Of a stretch of DNA of 64,000 nucleotides, positions 1-9,757 are shown one piece after another. Source of the stretch: CAYNRG01 sp047973125 (lineage in GTDB: Bacteria; Bacillota_I; Bacilli_A; Erysipelotrichales; Erysipelotrichaceae). The notes under the pieces were generated by a model. That model had not been told where the DNA came from and did no database searches. It was given only the letters and a program-made list of their open reading frames with translations. A program made the translations under genes and the position numbers. Numbering within the stretch: the stretch's first letter is position 1; each line of letters opens with the position of its first letter. The stretch is taken from NCBI GenBank assembly GCA_047973125.1, contig JBKEBK010000022.1:119111-183110 (forward strand). Reading direction: 5' to 3'.

Positions 1-2
1 AA

Positions 3-593
3 GTTTGTATCGCAATGGATGTTGCTGCTTCTGAATTCTATAATACAGAAACTGGTAAGTATGATTTAGTTAAATCAAAAGGTGGAACTAAAACTACTGA
101 AGAAATGATTGATATGTATGTTGAATGGGTTAATAAATATCCGATTGTTTCTATTGAAGATGGTCTTGGAGAAAGAGACTGGGATGGATGGAAGAAATTA
201 ACTGATGCTCTTGGAGATAAAATTCAAATCGTTGGTGATGATTTATTTGTTACAAATCCTTCAATTCTTAAAGAAGGAATTGAAAAAGGAATTTCAAACT
301 CTATCTTAATTAAAGTAAACCAAATTGGTACTTTAACTGAAACATTTGATGCTATGCAAATGGCTAAAGAAGCTGGATATACTTGTGTTGTATCTCATAG
401 ATCTGGTGAAACAGAAGATACTACAATTGCGGATATTGCTGTTGGATTTAATTCAGGTCAAATTAAGACAGGTTCAATGTCTCGTACAGATCGTATTGCA
501 AAATACAATCAATTAATTCGTATTGAAGATGAGCTTGGTCCAATTGCACAATACCTTGGAAAGAATGCTTTCTATAACGTAAAAATTAAATAG
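3..593 (+). CDS. eno: Enolase, C-terminal part (cut by window start)
   Basis: Enolase interconverts 2-phosphoglycerate and phosphoenolpyruvate in glycolysis. Only the C-terminal 196 codons are present; the frame is open to the window edge, so the first ATG at 15 is internal (family pattern AMDVAASEFY). The TIM-barrel active-site blocks are all visible in order: SIEDGLGE and QIVGDDLF (metal-binding acids), NSILIKVNQIGT (catalytic Lys), SHRSGETED and the C-terminal KTGSMSRTDRIAKYNQL. A strong terminator follows directly. Nothing unusual apart from truncation by the window. Confidence 0.98.
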   Translation, partial: VCIAMDVAASEFYNTETGKYDLVKSKGGTKTTEEMIDMYVEWVNKYPIVSIEDGLGERDWDGWKKLTDALGDKIQIVGDDLFVTNPSILKEGIEKGISNSILIKVNQIGTLTETFDAMQMAKEAGYTCVVSHRSGETEDTTIADIAVGFNSGQIKTGSMSRTDRIAKYNQLIRIEDELGPIAQYLGKNAFYNVKIK

Positions 594-600
594 AATAAGT

Positions 601-632
601 AAAAAAGATTGGTTGTTTTCCAATCTTTTTCT
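601..632 (+). terminator. Rho-independent terminator of eno
   Basis: A perfect 11-bp stem (AAAAAGATTGG / CCAATCTTTTT) closes a TTGTTTT loop and runs into T-rich sequence, 8 nt after the eno stop codon. Confidence 0.9.
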
Positions 633-645
633 TTTGTTTTTTATC

Positions 646-675
646 TTGAAATATTGTTGTAAATTATGGTATAAT
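646..675 (+). promoter_or_regulatory. SigA promoter for secG
   Basis: TTGAAA (646-651) is followed after 18 bp by TATAAT (670-675), with an extended -10 TGG directly before it. It lies 26 bp upstream of the secG start and after the eno terminator. Confidence 0.75.
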
Positions 676-701
676 TATTTAGCGATTGAAAGGGGATTAT
701 T

Positions 702-923
702 ATGTTAGAAATGATTTTGCTAATAGTAGCTGCGATATTAATTGTTCTTTCATTATTACAAAGTGGAAAGTCTGATGGAATTTCGGGGGCTTTTACAGGA
801 AGTGGAAATTTAAATTTATTTGCGAACACAAAAGAAAGAGGATCTGAAAAAATCATTTCCAATCTAACTTTAGGATGTGGAGTGGTGTTCTTCCTTTTAG
901 TAATATTGATTAGAATCATTTAA
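702..923 (+). CDS. secG: Preprotein translocase subunit SecG
   Basis: SecG is the small accessory membrane subunit of the SecYEG export channel. The 73-residue protein has the family layout: TM helix (residues about 3-20), a cytoplasmic loop with the diagnostic QSGKSDGISGAFTGSG and NLFANTKERGSEK stretch, then a second TM helix (about 52-72). The ATG has an AAAGGGG ribosome site. It sits between enolase and RNase R, a common Firmicute arrangement, but has its own promoter and terminator. Confidence 0.95.
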   Translation: MLEMILLIVAAILIVLSLLQSGKSDGISGAFTGSGNLNLFANTKERGSEKIISNLTLGCGVVFFLLVILIRII

Positions 924-946
924 AAGCAGGTGTTCCTGCTTTTTCA
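921..946 (+). terminator. Terminator between secG and rnr
   Basis: Stem AAAAGCAGG / CCTGCTTTT with a TGTT loop and a T tail just after the secG stop. Read-through or a weak promoter must supply rnr, which begins 26 nt further on. Confidence 0.85.
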
Positions 947-971
947 TTTAAATAAACTAAGGGGGTAAATA

Positions 972-3098
972 ATGGAATTAAAAGATGAGATAATAAAGTT
1001 AATTGAGAATAATAATGAATATCATTATAATATAGAATCTATTGCTGTTGCACTAAAGTTGAATACTACTTCTAAATTCATTGAATTAAACAAAGCGATA
1101 AATAAATTAGAGGGTGACTATGAAATTTATCGTAGTCAAAAAAATTATTTTGCTTCAGCTAAACAATTAGATATTGTAAAGGGTGTAATTAAAGTTAATA
1201 AAAAGGGTTTTGGCTTTATTGACTTTGATGATTATAGTGTATTTATACCTTTAAGTAAGCGTAATAGTGCAATGAATTTAGATGAAGTTGTCTGTAAAAT
1301 AGTGAAGAAACAAGATGGTAATGATGAGGGTGAGATAATTCATGTTACTAAAAGAAATAGTGATTTTTGTGTTGGTACTTTAGAGTATCGAAAAGGAAAT
1401 GTTATAGTTTTTCCAGATGATCAAAGATTAAAGGGAGAAATAAGGGTGGTTAACCTTAAAAAGTTTAAGGTTGTAAGTGGCATAAAGGCACTATTTAAGA
1501 TCAAAAAATTTACAGAACCTATTGAACTTGAAATAACTCAAATTATAGGACATAAAGATGATCCTGGAATTGATATCTTATCGATTCTATTAAGTTATGG
1601 AATTGAGCCTAATTTTGAAGCTGATGTAATTGAAGAGGCCAATTCACTTAATCAAACTGTAATAGAATCTGATTTAAAAAATCGTAAGGACTTAACTGAA
1701 TTATTAACTGTTACAATTGATGGTGATGATTCTAAAGACTTTGATGATGCTATATCAATAAGTAAAGAAAATGATGACTTTAGGTTATGGGTTCATATTG
1801 CTGATGTTTCTCATTATGTTAAAGAGAACAGTAAACTTGATTTAGAGGCTAGAGAAAGAGGGACTTCTACTTATGTTTGTGATCGGGTAGTACCGATGCT
1901 ACCTCATATCCTATCAAATGGTATCTGTTCTCTCAATCCTAAAGTTAAAAGATGCACACTGACTTGTGAAATGTTAATAGATAAGCATGGAAATGTTAAG
2001 GATTATGATTTATATCCATCGTTAATTATTTCTGATGAGAGAATGACTTATGGTGATGTTAATGATATTTTAAGTGGTGATAATAGATTAAGTGAAAAGT
2101 ATAAGCATTTAGGTAATATGTTTTATATGATGAAGGAATGTGCCGACTATATAAGGGATCGTCGCAATAAATTAGGGTCAATTGACTTTGATAAGAAAGA
2201 GTCAAAAATTATCTGCGATAAAAATGGGAAAGCTATAGATGTATGCTTAAGAGAGCGAAAAGAATCAGAAAGAATTATTGAGGATTTTATGATATGTGCT
2301 AATGAAGTTGTAGCTAAGCATATGAAAAACTTGGATTATCCAGCACTTTATCGTGTTCATGAGAAACCATCTTTAAAGAAGTTACAATCATTTGCGAAAA
2401 TTTCATTAACTTTAGGACATAAATTTAAAGGTAATATAGATAACATTCATCCAAAAGAAATACAGAAGTGTTTAGATGATTTTCACTCTGATGAGGATGT
2501 ATATCCTATATTATCAACGCTCATGTTAAGATCAATGCAGAAAGCTCGATATGACTATCGTTGCTTAGGACACTTTGGTTTAGCATCTAGTGAATATCTA
2601 CACTTTACATCTCCTATTAGAAGATATCCAGATCTTATAACTCATAGAATGATCAGAAAATATTGCTTTGATAAGATAACAGATGTAAATATAATACATA
2701 ATGATGAAAAATTAATGGAAGAATTGGGTGTAAAGACTTCTAATTCTGAAAGATCATCTGTTGATGCTGAGCGTGAAGTTGAAGATATGAAAAAAGCCGA
2801 ATATATGGAACTATTCATTGGTGAATATTTTGATGGGGTCATAAGTTCAATAAATTCATTTGGGTTTTTTGTAGAACTTGAAAATACAATTGAAGGTTTG
2901 GTTCATATTCAATCCCTTAAAAATGATTATTATATTTTTGAAGAAAACTCTTTATCATTAGTTGGTACAAGAACAAATACAAGGTATAGTCTTGGACAAA
3001 AGGTGAGAGTTAAATGTATAAGTGCTAGTAGATTATCAAAGACGATTGATTTTGAACTTGCGAAGACTAAGAAAAATAAGTTAAAAAGGTGGAGGTAA
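972..3098 (+). CDS. rnr: Ribonuclease R
   Basis: RNase R is a processive 3'-5' exoribonuclease that degrades structured RNA and, with SmpB/tmRNA, clears stalled messages. The 708-aa protein has an N-terminal winged-helix/cold-shock region (about 1-200), an RNB catalytic domain carrying the Mg-binding cluster DGDDSKDFDDA near residue 250, the HFTSPIRRYPDL block near 540, and a C-terminal S1 domain (about 620-700: FDGVISSINSFGFFVEL). The ribosome site is AAGGGGG. smpB follows after 1 nt, the usual functional pairing. Confidence 0.97.
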   Translation: MELKDEIIKLIENNNEYHYNIESIAVALKLNTTSKFIELNKAINKLEGDYEIYRSQKNYFASAKQLDIVKGVIKVNKKGFGFIDFDDYSVFIPLSKRNSAMNLDEVVCKIVKKQDGNDEGEIIHVTKRNSDFCVGTLEYRKGNVIVFPDDQRLKGEIRVVNLKKFKVVSGIKALFKIKKFTEPIELEITQIIGHKDDPGIDILSILLSYGIEPNFEADVIEEANSLNQTVIESDLKNRKDLTELLTVTIDGDDSKDFDDAISISKENDDFRLWVHIADVSHYVKENSKLDLEARERGTSTYVCDRVVPMLPHILSNGICSLNPKVKRCTLTCEMLIDKHGNVKDYDLYPSLIISDERMTYGDVNDILSGDNRLSEKYKHLGNMFYMMKECADYIRDRRNKLGSIDFDKKESKIICDKNGKAIDVCLRERKESERIIEDFMICANEVVAKHMKNLDYPALYRVHEKPSLKKLQSFAKISLTLGHKFKGNIDNIHPKEIQKCLDDFHSDEDVYPILSTLMLRSMQKARYDYRCLGHFGLASSEYLHFTSPIRRYPDLITHRMIRKYCFDKITDVNIIHNDEKLMEELGVKTSNSERSSVDAEREVEDMKKAEYMELFIGEYFDGVISSINSFGFFVELENTIEGLVHIQSLKNDYYIFEENSLSLVGTRTNTRYSLGQKVRVKCISASRLSKTIDFELAKTKKNKLKRWR

Positions 3099-3099
3099 A

Positions 3100-3552
3100 A
3101 TGGCTAATAATAAAGTTGTTGCAGTTAATAGAAAAGCTAAACACGATTATTTTTTAGAGGAATTTTTTGAAGCTGGGCTTATTCTTGTAGGAACAGAAAT
3201 AAAATCGATCCGTCAGGGGAAGGTTCAGTTTAAAGATGCCTATATCTCTTTTATCAATAATGAAGCATTTATAAAGGAAATGCATATAGCCCAATATACT
3301 CATGGAAATATTTTTAATCATGATGAGACAAGAGAAAGAAAATTATTACTAAATAAAACTGAAATAAAAAAATTAAAAAATAAAGTAAAGCTAAAAGGTT
3401 ATACTGTTGTTCCTGTTAAAATGTATTTAAAGAATGGTTTTGCGAAGATGGAAATTGCTCTTGCTAAGGGTAAAGAGTTACATGATAAAAGACAGGCTGA
3501 TAAAGAGCGTACAGCTCAAAGGGAAATGGCAAAAGCCAGAAAAAAATACTAA
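3100..3552 (+). CDS. smpB: SsrA-binding protein SmpB
   Basis: SmpB brings tmRNA into stalled ribosomes for trans-translation. The 150 aa match the family's usual length: N-terminal HDYFLEEFFEAGLILVGTEIKS, the beta-barrel core with IAQYTHGNIFNHDETRERKLLL, and a basic C-terminal tail ending in AKARKKY. Its ribosome site GGAGG lies within the last codons of rnr, so the two are translationally linked. No ssrA gene was recognised nearby. Confidence 0.97.
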   Translation: MANNKVVAVNRKAKHDYFLEEFFEAGLILVGTEIKSIRQGKVQFKDAYISFINNEAFIKEMHIAQYTHGNIFNHDETRERKLLLNKTEIKKLKNKVKLKGYTVVPVKMYLKNGFAKMEIALAKGKELHDKRQADKERTAQREMAKARKKY

Positions 3553-3578
3553 AAAAGAAGCATTGAGCTTCTTTTTTT
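3551..3578. terminator. Bidirectional terminator, smpB / amidohydrolase
   Basis: A-run, stem AGAAGC / GCTTCT with loop ATTGA, T-run. It can end both the rightward smpB transcript and the leftward amidohydrolase gene, whose stop codon lies at its right edge. Confidence 0.85.
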
Positions 3579-4752
3579 ATTGATTTACAACAACTTCTCC
3601 ATTAACAATTACAACCTCTGCTTTCGATAGATAATGGAAAGGATCATTTGACCATATTACAATATCGGCATCTTTTCCAATTTCAATACTTCCAACACGA
3701 TCACTAATTCCACATATTTCTGCAGGATTAATTGTTAAAGCTTTAAGTACTTGATATGAAGTCATACCATGTTTTATATAAATTGCTGCTTGAGTAAGAG
3801 TGTTCTCTAGTGGGATTACAGGATGATCTGTCATAATTGCAAATTTAATATCATTATCAATTAATACTTTACCTGCATCAAAAGATTTATTTCTTAGCTC
3901 ATATTTTGTACGGGTACCAAGTGTTGGACCAATAATAATTGGTACATTATGCTCTTTTAAGATTTCTGGGATTAGATATCCTTCAGTACAGTGCTCGATT
4001 GAATAATCTAGATTAAATTCTTCAGCAATTCTAATCGCAGTTACAATATCATCTTGTTGATGAGCATGAATTTTAACTTTTAAGCCATCATATACTCTAG
4101 ATAATGATTCCATCATCATATTAAATTCAGGCTCAATAACTTTAGCATCGACATTCTTTATTTCTGAAAGATATTTTTGCTTCTTTTCATAATATTTTTT
4201 TGCTTTGATTAGATTTTCTCTTATAAGTGCAGCACTCCCCATTCTTGTTTGTGGGCATTGATCCTTTGAACTAAATACTCTTTTTGGATTTTCTCCAAGG
4301 GCCATTTTCATAGTTGCTTCTTCTTTAATGCACATGTCTAATACACTTTTACCATGAGTCTTTAAAGCACAAAATGTACCTGCTATAACTTCAGCACTAC
4401 CAGGTCCTGTTACTACTGTTGTGATTCCGCTTCTTAGGGCTTCTTTAAATGCTGGATCTTGAGGTTTAATCGAGTCAATCCCTCGCATTTGAGGAGTTAC
4501 CGGTGAGCTCATTTCATTGATGTCGCCACCCTCGATTCTGATCCCATCTTCACACATTCCAACATGACAATGTCCATCGACTAGTCCTGGTGTTACTAAT
4601 TTACCTTTAGCATCAATAATTGTGGCATCTGAATATTCATTTTCATTAACATTATCAATTTTAAAGATTTTTCCATCTTTAATCATAATATCAGTTTTTA
4701 ATTCATTTTCATCTTTCATACTTAGTAAATTTGCATTTTTAATAATTAACAT
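3577..4752 (-). CDS. Metal-dependent amidohydrolase (imidazolonepropionase-like)
   Basis: Member of the amidohydrolase superfamily, which hydrolyses C-N bonds using one or two zinc ions; the substrate is unknown. The 391-aa protein has the composite beta-sandwich plus TIM-barrel layout. Metal ligands are visible: HCHVG (H61, H63), KIHAHQQDD (about 229), SIEHCTEGY (about 253) and MTDHP (Asp about 309). The C-terminal segment GKDADIVIWSNDP is typical of the sandwich domain. The ribosome site is AGAGGAGG before the ATG. It is a lone leftward gene convergent with smpB, so context gives no substrate clue. Confidence 0.85.
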   Translation of the reverse strand: MLIIKNANLLSMKDENELKTDIMIKDGKIFKIDNVNENEYSDATIIDAKGKLVTPGLVDGHCHVGMCEDGIRIEGGDINEMSSPVTPQMRGIDSIKPQDPAFKEALRSGITTVVTGPGSAEVIAGTFCALKTHGKSVLDMCIKEEATMKMALGENPKRVFSSKDQCPQTRMGSAALIRENLIKAKKYYEKKQKYLSEIKNVDAKVIEPEFNMMMESLSRVYDGLKVKIHAHQQDDIVTAIRIAEEFNLDYSIEHCTEGYLIPEILKEHNVPIIIGPTLGTRTKYELRNKSFDAGKVLIDNDIKFAIMTDHPVIPLENTLTQAAIYIKHGMTSYQVLKALTINPAEICGISDRVGSIEIGKDADIVIWSNDPFHYLSKAEVVIVNGEVVVNQ

Positions 4753-4827
4753 AATTGCCTCCTCTTTTGTAATATTATAACATAAAATATATTTTAAAAA
4801 AGTAAGCTGTTATCATAGTTTGAAATA

Positions 4828-4856
4828 TTGAAAATTTACTTAGGTTATGCTATTAT
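4828..4856 (+). promoter_or_regulatory. Promoter of the two-gene membrane-protein operon
   Basis: TTGAAA (4828-4833), 17-bp spacer, TATTAT (4851-4856) with an extended -10 TGC before it; 20 bp upstream of the next start codon. Confidence 0.65.
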
Positions 4857-4876
4857 TTTACAAGAGGTAGTGCTAG

Positions 4877-6523
4877 ATGAAAAAATATTTTAATAATAAA
4901 AACTTATTTATTTTCGGTTGTGTTTTTGCACTTATTTCTATATTATCATTCTATTTTTTTTATGTTACAAAGAATATATATCATGGAGATGATTTAACAT
5001 TTCATCTATCAAGAGCAGAAGCATGGTACATGGCTTTAAAAAATGGTACTTTTTTTAATTATGCAAATTTTTATACTAATGCACAAAGTGGTCTGGTACT
5101 TGATATTTTCTATCCATTTCTAACATACATTCCAATAGCTTTTCTACGCTTTTTATTTCCTTCCCCAATTACATGTTGGTACTTGTACTGGGTCATTGTT
5201 TCATGGCTTTCACTTATGATTTCCTATTATGTAGGTAAGCAAGTATTTAAAAGGAATGATTATGCATTTATTTTTTCACTGTTTTATTATTTTAGTGCTT
5301 ATAGAATTTATAATATCCTAATAAGAGCTGCAGTTGGTGAATCCTTAGCAATGGTTTTTTATCCTCTAATAATATTAGGTATTATTAAATTAATTAATCA
5401 AGAAAAATCAGCTTGGATTCCACTATCACTTGGTATGACACTTATTGCTTATAGTCATATGTTATCACTTGTTTTAGCAACATTTTTTCTTGTTATAATT
5501 GCAATATTTAATTTAAAAGTTTTTTTAAAAAAGGATACTATTATAATTTTGTTTAAATCAGTTACTGTCTTCTTATTACTAAGTGCAGCACTGATACTTC
5601 CAATGCTTGAGCAATTTTTATATTTAAATATTGAAACCACACAATATAAACCACTACTTTCTAATTCAACATTAAATTTCTTTGAATTAATTTATGTATC
5701 ACTAAAAAATACGGTTATGTCTAAATCTCTTGGTACTTTAGTAATTACTACTATAATAGCTGGCCCTCTCTTTTATAAAAAACTTCCAACATATGCAAGG
5801 CAATTAGTCATAATTACATCTGGAACTTTTATATTTATGAGTGTTGTTGATTTTTCGCTATTAAATGATTCTTTTTTATCTATAATCCAGTTTGTTTGGA
5901 GATTAAATGCTATTTTAACTTTATTGACATCATTTATCTTTGTAGAAATTTTAAAAATTTTATCATCATATTTTAAATATCAATATGTAGTGGTTACAAG
6001 TTTTCTCTTTGTTATATTATTAGGATTAATTTCATATTTAACAATATATAATTATTTTGAAGAAAACCCATATAATTTACCTGTTTATAATATGGAAAAT
6101 TATTATAGTCATATAAATAAGGTTACAAATAAAGATTATCTACCTAAAGAAGTTTATGCAAATACTACTGATGTAATTAATAATAAAACTGTTAAGGCTT
6201 CCTCAGAAAAGATTGAATATGAATATAGAAATGAAAGTGATGCTATTATTTTTATTACAGATGCAAGTGTTAATGGAAAAATAGATACATTTGTAGTATA
6301 TTATAAGGGGTTTAAAGTATTTAAAGATGATAAGATAACTGAATTTAATATTAGTAATAGGGGTACAATTATGTTTGATGTAGCAAGTGGTAAGAGTGAA
6401 TATAAAATTATATATCAGCTTACATTAGTACAAATTATGGGATGGCTAATATCGATTGTTTCATCTTTGGTATTATTAATTTCATATATCATAAGTAAAA
6501 AAAGAGAAAGAGGAATTCTATGA
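4877..6523 (+). CDS. Polytopic membrane protein, GT-C-like (6-PTPS-related family)
   Basis: A 548-aa integral membrane protein with about a dozen hydrophobic helices, an acidic first outer loop (HGDDLTFHLSRAEAW) and a soluble segment (about 400-510) before a last helix. The HGDD motif soon after the first helix resembles the catalytic acidic loop of GT-C glycosyltransferases that use lipid-linked sugars. The best family guess is the 6-pyruvoyl-tetrahydropterin-synthase-related membrane proteins. The gene overlaps the following YfhO gene by 4 nt (ATGA), so the two probably act together in cell-envelope glycosylation. The exact reaction is not known. Confidence 0.6.
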   Translation: MKKYFNNKNLFIFGCVFALISILSFYFFYVTKNIYHGDDLTFHLSRAEAWYMALKNGTFFNYANFYTNAQSGLVLDIFYPFLTYIPIAFLRFLFPSPITCWYLYWVIVSWLSLMISYYVGKQVFKRNDYAFIFSLFYYFSAYRIYNILIRAAVGESLAMVFYPLIILGIIKLINQEKSAWIPLSLGMTLIAYSHMLSLVLATFFLVIIAIFNLKVFLKKDTIIILFKSVTVFLLLSAALILPMLEQFLYLNIETTQYKPLLSNSTLNFFELIYVSLKNTVMSKSLGTLVITTIIAGPLFYKKLPTYARQLVIITSGTFIFMSVVDFSLLNDSFLSIIQFVWRLNAILTLLTSFIFVEILKILSSYFKYQYVVVTSFLFVILLGLISYLTIYNYFEENPYNLPVYNMENYYSHINKVTNKDYLPKEVYANTTDVINNKTVKASSEKIEYEYRNESDAIIFITDASVNGKIDTFVVYYKGFKVFKDDKITEFNISNRGTIMFDVASGKSEYKIIYQLTLVQIMGWLISIVSSLVLLISYIISKKRERGIL

Positions 6524-8847
6524 AAAACTTTATAAAAAAGAATCAAGTAGAACTTATTACACTTACAATTTTTTTAATATTACTATTAGTGACATTTTTA
6601 CCACAAGCTTTTAGTGGTTTAGCATTTGCAGAAGGATATGATATTCGCCAACAACATTATCCGTTTTTTGAAGAATTTAGAAATGAGTGGACATCTTTTC
6701 TCTCTTTTGGATCATTTCCAAAGATTTTTACGAATGATTTACCATTTTATTCATGGACCTCATTTCTAGGAAGTAATTTTTGGGCTTCTAAAGCTTATTA
6801 TACTTTGGGAGATATCTATAATTATCTATTCTTACCATTTAAAGCATTACATTATTTTGATATAAGATTTATCCAAACTATTTTGAAGTTTATGATTGCT
6901 GGATTATCATCTTATTTATTTCTTAAAAAATTCTATAAAACAAAAACTGCTTTAATTGTAGGTACTATTTCATATTCCTTTTCATTTTGGATAATTTTAT
7001 TTATGGGACAGCCAATTTTTATAACATTTTATAGTTTTATACCATTATATTTTTTAGGAATGGAGAGTTACTTAAGAGAAAAGAAAAAAATATTATTTAT
7101 TAGTATGTGTGCTATCTTACTAATTACTAACTACTATTTGTATTACACGCTTTCTTGTTTATCTGTAGCTTATTATATATATCGATATATATGCTTGGGC
7201 AAAGAGAAAAAGGACTTTATAAAGGAAACATCAATTTTAATAGGATATTATTTTGTAGGGGTATTAATGAGTATGGTTATAATACTACCAGCTGGCTTAT
7301 ACATGTTATCAAATAATCGTATTGGTGGTATGGAGGCTTCCCTAATTTTTCCAAATTTTAAAATTTATTTAAATATGATTCATTCAATATTGAGTCCTAG
7401 TTATTTACTTGCGAAAACTAGTGCTATTGAAGGGGTATTTTCAATTAGTAATTATCGATATGATGAGATTGCATTTTTCTCTGGTATTTTAACAACATTA
7501 CTAGTACCACAGATTTTAACAGATAAAGATCAAAGATTTAAAAAGGCAACAATTGGTCTATATACATTCTTTTTGATTATGTTTATATTTCCCTTTGGCT
7601 CATCTATTTTACATGGATTTAGTGAAGTTAACTTTAGATGGTTATTCTTTGTCTTATTTATGAATATATTGATAACTTGTAGATATCTTGAATCAATGGA
7701 AAAAATAAATCACAAAAATCTAAAAATAACCACGGTAATATCAGTTGCTTTACTTTTACTTTTAACACCATTTACAGCTTTTATTACTAATAGACTAGAT
7801 GAATTTCAAACATTTTTAGCTGCATATCAATTTGATATTATCATTTGTGTATTGATGGCTATTAGTGCTGTACTAATTTTAAAGAAGGTAAAGTATAGGA
7901 AGCAAGGCTTAATTTTAATTAGCTGTTTGGGAATTGTAATGTTTAGTGGACATTATCGTTTGGCAATAAATGAGTCATCAAATTGGCAGTATATCGATAG
8001 AAGAAGTAATGGACTACAGTCAAAAAATAAAGAACTAATTCAATTCTTACGTGATAATAATGAGCAAGTAGATCAAATGTATTATCGTTTCTTTGTTGAT
8101 TATCAAGAACTTTATGCAGGGTACTCTTATAATTCAAGTATTTTATATGGTATAAATGATTTAATGGCTTATGATAGTACAATTTCACCATCAATTTATG
8201 ATTTAGAAAAGTTTAAGGATGCTGGCTTTTATGATCAAAAATGGTTAGTTAATTTTACGAATGCTTCAATTGTTAACTTTCTATGTACTGAATATGCTGT
8301 AGTTGTAGATCCAAATATTTTACCGCATAATAACTTTGAGTTAATTGGGGATTATTTTGGTCTACCAGTATATAAAAATTTAGATGTTGTTCATTTTGGA
8401 TCAACATATTCTAAAGTAGTAACATACCAAGATTTAATTGATAACAATGAAAATACAACAGATAAACTTTTGAATATGATTATTGTAGATAGTGATAAAG
8501 ATAAAGATGAGATTGCAACTTCATTAAAAAGTAAAGTTAGAGCATCTCTTAGGGATGTTAAATACTATGGTAATAGTCTAAGTGGTACAATTGATACAGA
8601 TAATGAATCATTTATGGCTTTACAGCTTCCATATGATGCAGGCTGGAGTATTTTAGTAAATGGAAAACCAGAGAAATTATATCGTATTAATGGTGGTGTT
8701 ATGGGTGTGAGTGTACCTAAGGGTAGCTCATATATTGAAATGTATTTTGTACCTAGTGGCTTAAAACTTGGAGTTACTCTATCAATTGTTGGATTTATTT
8801 TATTTGGAGTTATTATATTCTTAGATTATAAAAAAAGAAGAAAATAA
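6520..8847 (+). CDS. YfhO-family membrane protein
   Basis: A 775-aa membrane protein of the YfhO family, members of which are tied to glycosylation of lipoteichoic acid in Bacillus and Listeria. It has an N-terminal helix, a loop with AEGYDIRQQHYPFF, roughly 12 TM helices up to about residue 480, and a soluble domain. The characteristic C-terminus reads LPYDAGWSILVNGKPEKLYRINGG followed by a last TM helix and a KKRRK tail. It starts inside the previous gene (4-nt overlap), so it is translationally coupled to it. Confidence 0.85.
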   Translation: MKNFIKKNQVELITLTIFLILLLVTFLPQAFSGLAFAEGYDIRQQHYPFFEEFRNEWTSFLSFGSFPKIFTNDLPFYSWTSFLGSNFWASKAYYTLGDIYNYLFLPFKALHYFDIRFIQTILKFMIAGLSSYLFLKKFYKTKTALIVGTISYSFSFWIILFMGQPIFITFYSFIPLYFLGMESYLREKKKILFISMCAILLITNYYLYYTLSCLSVAYYIYRYICLGKEKKDFIKETSILIGYYFVGVLMSMVIILPAGLYMLSNNRIGGMEASLIFPNFKIYLNMIHSILSPSYLLAKTSAIEGVFSISNYRYDEIAFFSGILTTLLVPQILTDKDQRFKKATIGLYTFFLIMFIFPFGSSILHGFSEVNFRWLFFVLFMNILITCRYLESMEKINHKNLKITTVISVALLLLLTPFTAFITNRLDEFQTFLAAYQFDIIICVLMAISAVLILKKVKYRKQGLILISCLGIVMFSGHYRLAINESSNWQYIDRRSNGLQSKNKELIQFLRDNNEQVDQMYYRFFVDYQELYAGYSYNSSILYGINDLMAYDSTISPSIYDLEKFKDAGFYDQKWLVNFTNASIVNFLCTEYAVVVDPNILPHNNFELIGDYFGLPVYKNLDVVHFGSTYSKVVTYQDLIDNNENTTDKLLNMIIVDSDKDKDEIATSLKSKVRASLRDVKYYGNSLSGTIDTDNESFMALQLPYDAGWSILVNGKPEKLYRINGGVMGVSVPKGSSYIEMYFVPSGLKLGVTLSIVGFILFGVIIFLDYKKRRK

Positions 8848-8977
8848 ATGTTTAGAACAAGATATCTATCTCATTAATTTTACTAACTTTTCGATTTAAA
8901 TCTTTTAGTTCTTATTTAATTAAATAATGGAGTAGTTATAAACTTTATTGTATAATATAAAAAAGGTGGTAAAAATT

Positions 8978-9736
8978 ATGAAAATTATTGGTAGTGATTA
9001 TGATGGAACATTATTGATTAAAGATAAAGTAGATGAAAAATGTGTAGAAGCGATTAAATTATGGCAAAACAAAGGTAATAAGTTTGGTATAGTAACTGGA
9101 AGAAGTAGTACAAGCACTAAAAAAGAAATGATTTCAAATAATTTAAATCCAGACTTTATTATTTGTAATAATGGGGGAGTCATTTTGGATGCGAAGTTTA
9201 ATGTTTTAAAATTAACTCTTATAAATCCTGATGTAATATCTTCAATAATTGATCTAATAAAAACAAAAGAGTGCTCTGAGCTGTCTTTAAATGATGGTGA
9301 GTACAGAGATTCTATAAGACTTGATGATAAGAGAATAATTAGAAATTTAATGGCTCCAATTAAGAGTGTTGATCAAATGATAGCTGATAAAAAAGTTGCT
9401 CAAATTGTTTGTGGTTTTAAAAAACAGGAAGATGCAAATAATTGTGCTGAAGTAATTAATAGTAAATTCTCAGAGTATGTTGAGGCATTTGAGAATATTG
9501 GCTGCGTTGATATTGTTCCTAAGGGTTGTGATAAAGCAAAGGGTTTAAGTGAAGTTGCTGAACTTTTTAATTATCCATTAGAAGATGTTTATGCAATTGG
9601 TGACTCATTCAATGATATTCCGATGCTTAAACAATTTAAATCAGCTGCCCTTGAGCATTCTGTAAAAGAGGTTCAAAGACATGCATCTACTTTAGTAGAA
9701 GATATTTATGAATTTATTGAAATATTAAAACAGTAG
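8978..9736 (+). CDS. HAD-superfamily hydrolase, Cof type
   Basis: A 252-aa Cof/YidA-like phosphatase, a family acting on sugar phosphates and other small phosphoesters. Motif I is DYDGTL (nucleophile D7, acid D9) and motif IV is GDSFNDIPML near residue 208. The region between fits a type IIB cap. Start choice: an in-frame ATG at 8948 overlaps a TATAAT box (8951-8956), whereas the ATG at 8978 follows an AAGGTGG ribosome site with good spacing and begins the family's usual MKIIGSDYDGTL. It is convergent with the esterase gene. Confidence 0.88.
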   Translation: MKIIGSDYDGTLLIKDKVDEKCVEAIKLWQNKGNKFGIVTGRSSTSTKKEMISNNLNPDFIICNNGGVILDAKFNVLKLTLINPDVISSIIDLIKTKECSELSLNDGEYRDSIRLDDKRIIRNLMAPIKSVDQMIADKKVAQIVCGFKKQEDANNCAEVINSKFSEYVEAFENIGCVDIVPKGCDKAKGLSEVAELFNYPLEDVYAIGDSFNDIPMLKQFKSAALEHSVKEVQRHASTLVEDIYEFIEILKQ

Positions 9737-9757
9737 GAATTATTCCTACTGTTTTTG
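9729..9757. terminator. Bidirectional terminator, HAD gene / esterase
   Basis: An 11-bp perfect stem AACAGTAGGAA / TTCCTACTGTT with a 3-nt loop and flanking A and T runs. It overlaps the ends of both convergent genes. Confidence 0.9.

Noticed and set aside
3553..4900. ssrA (tmRNA) near smpB
   Set aside because: No tRNA-like ends or tag-encoding frame were found on either strand nearby.
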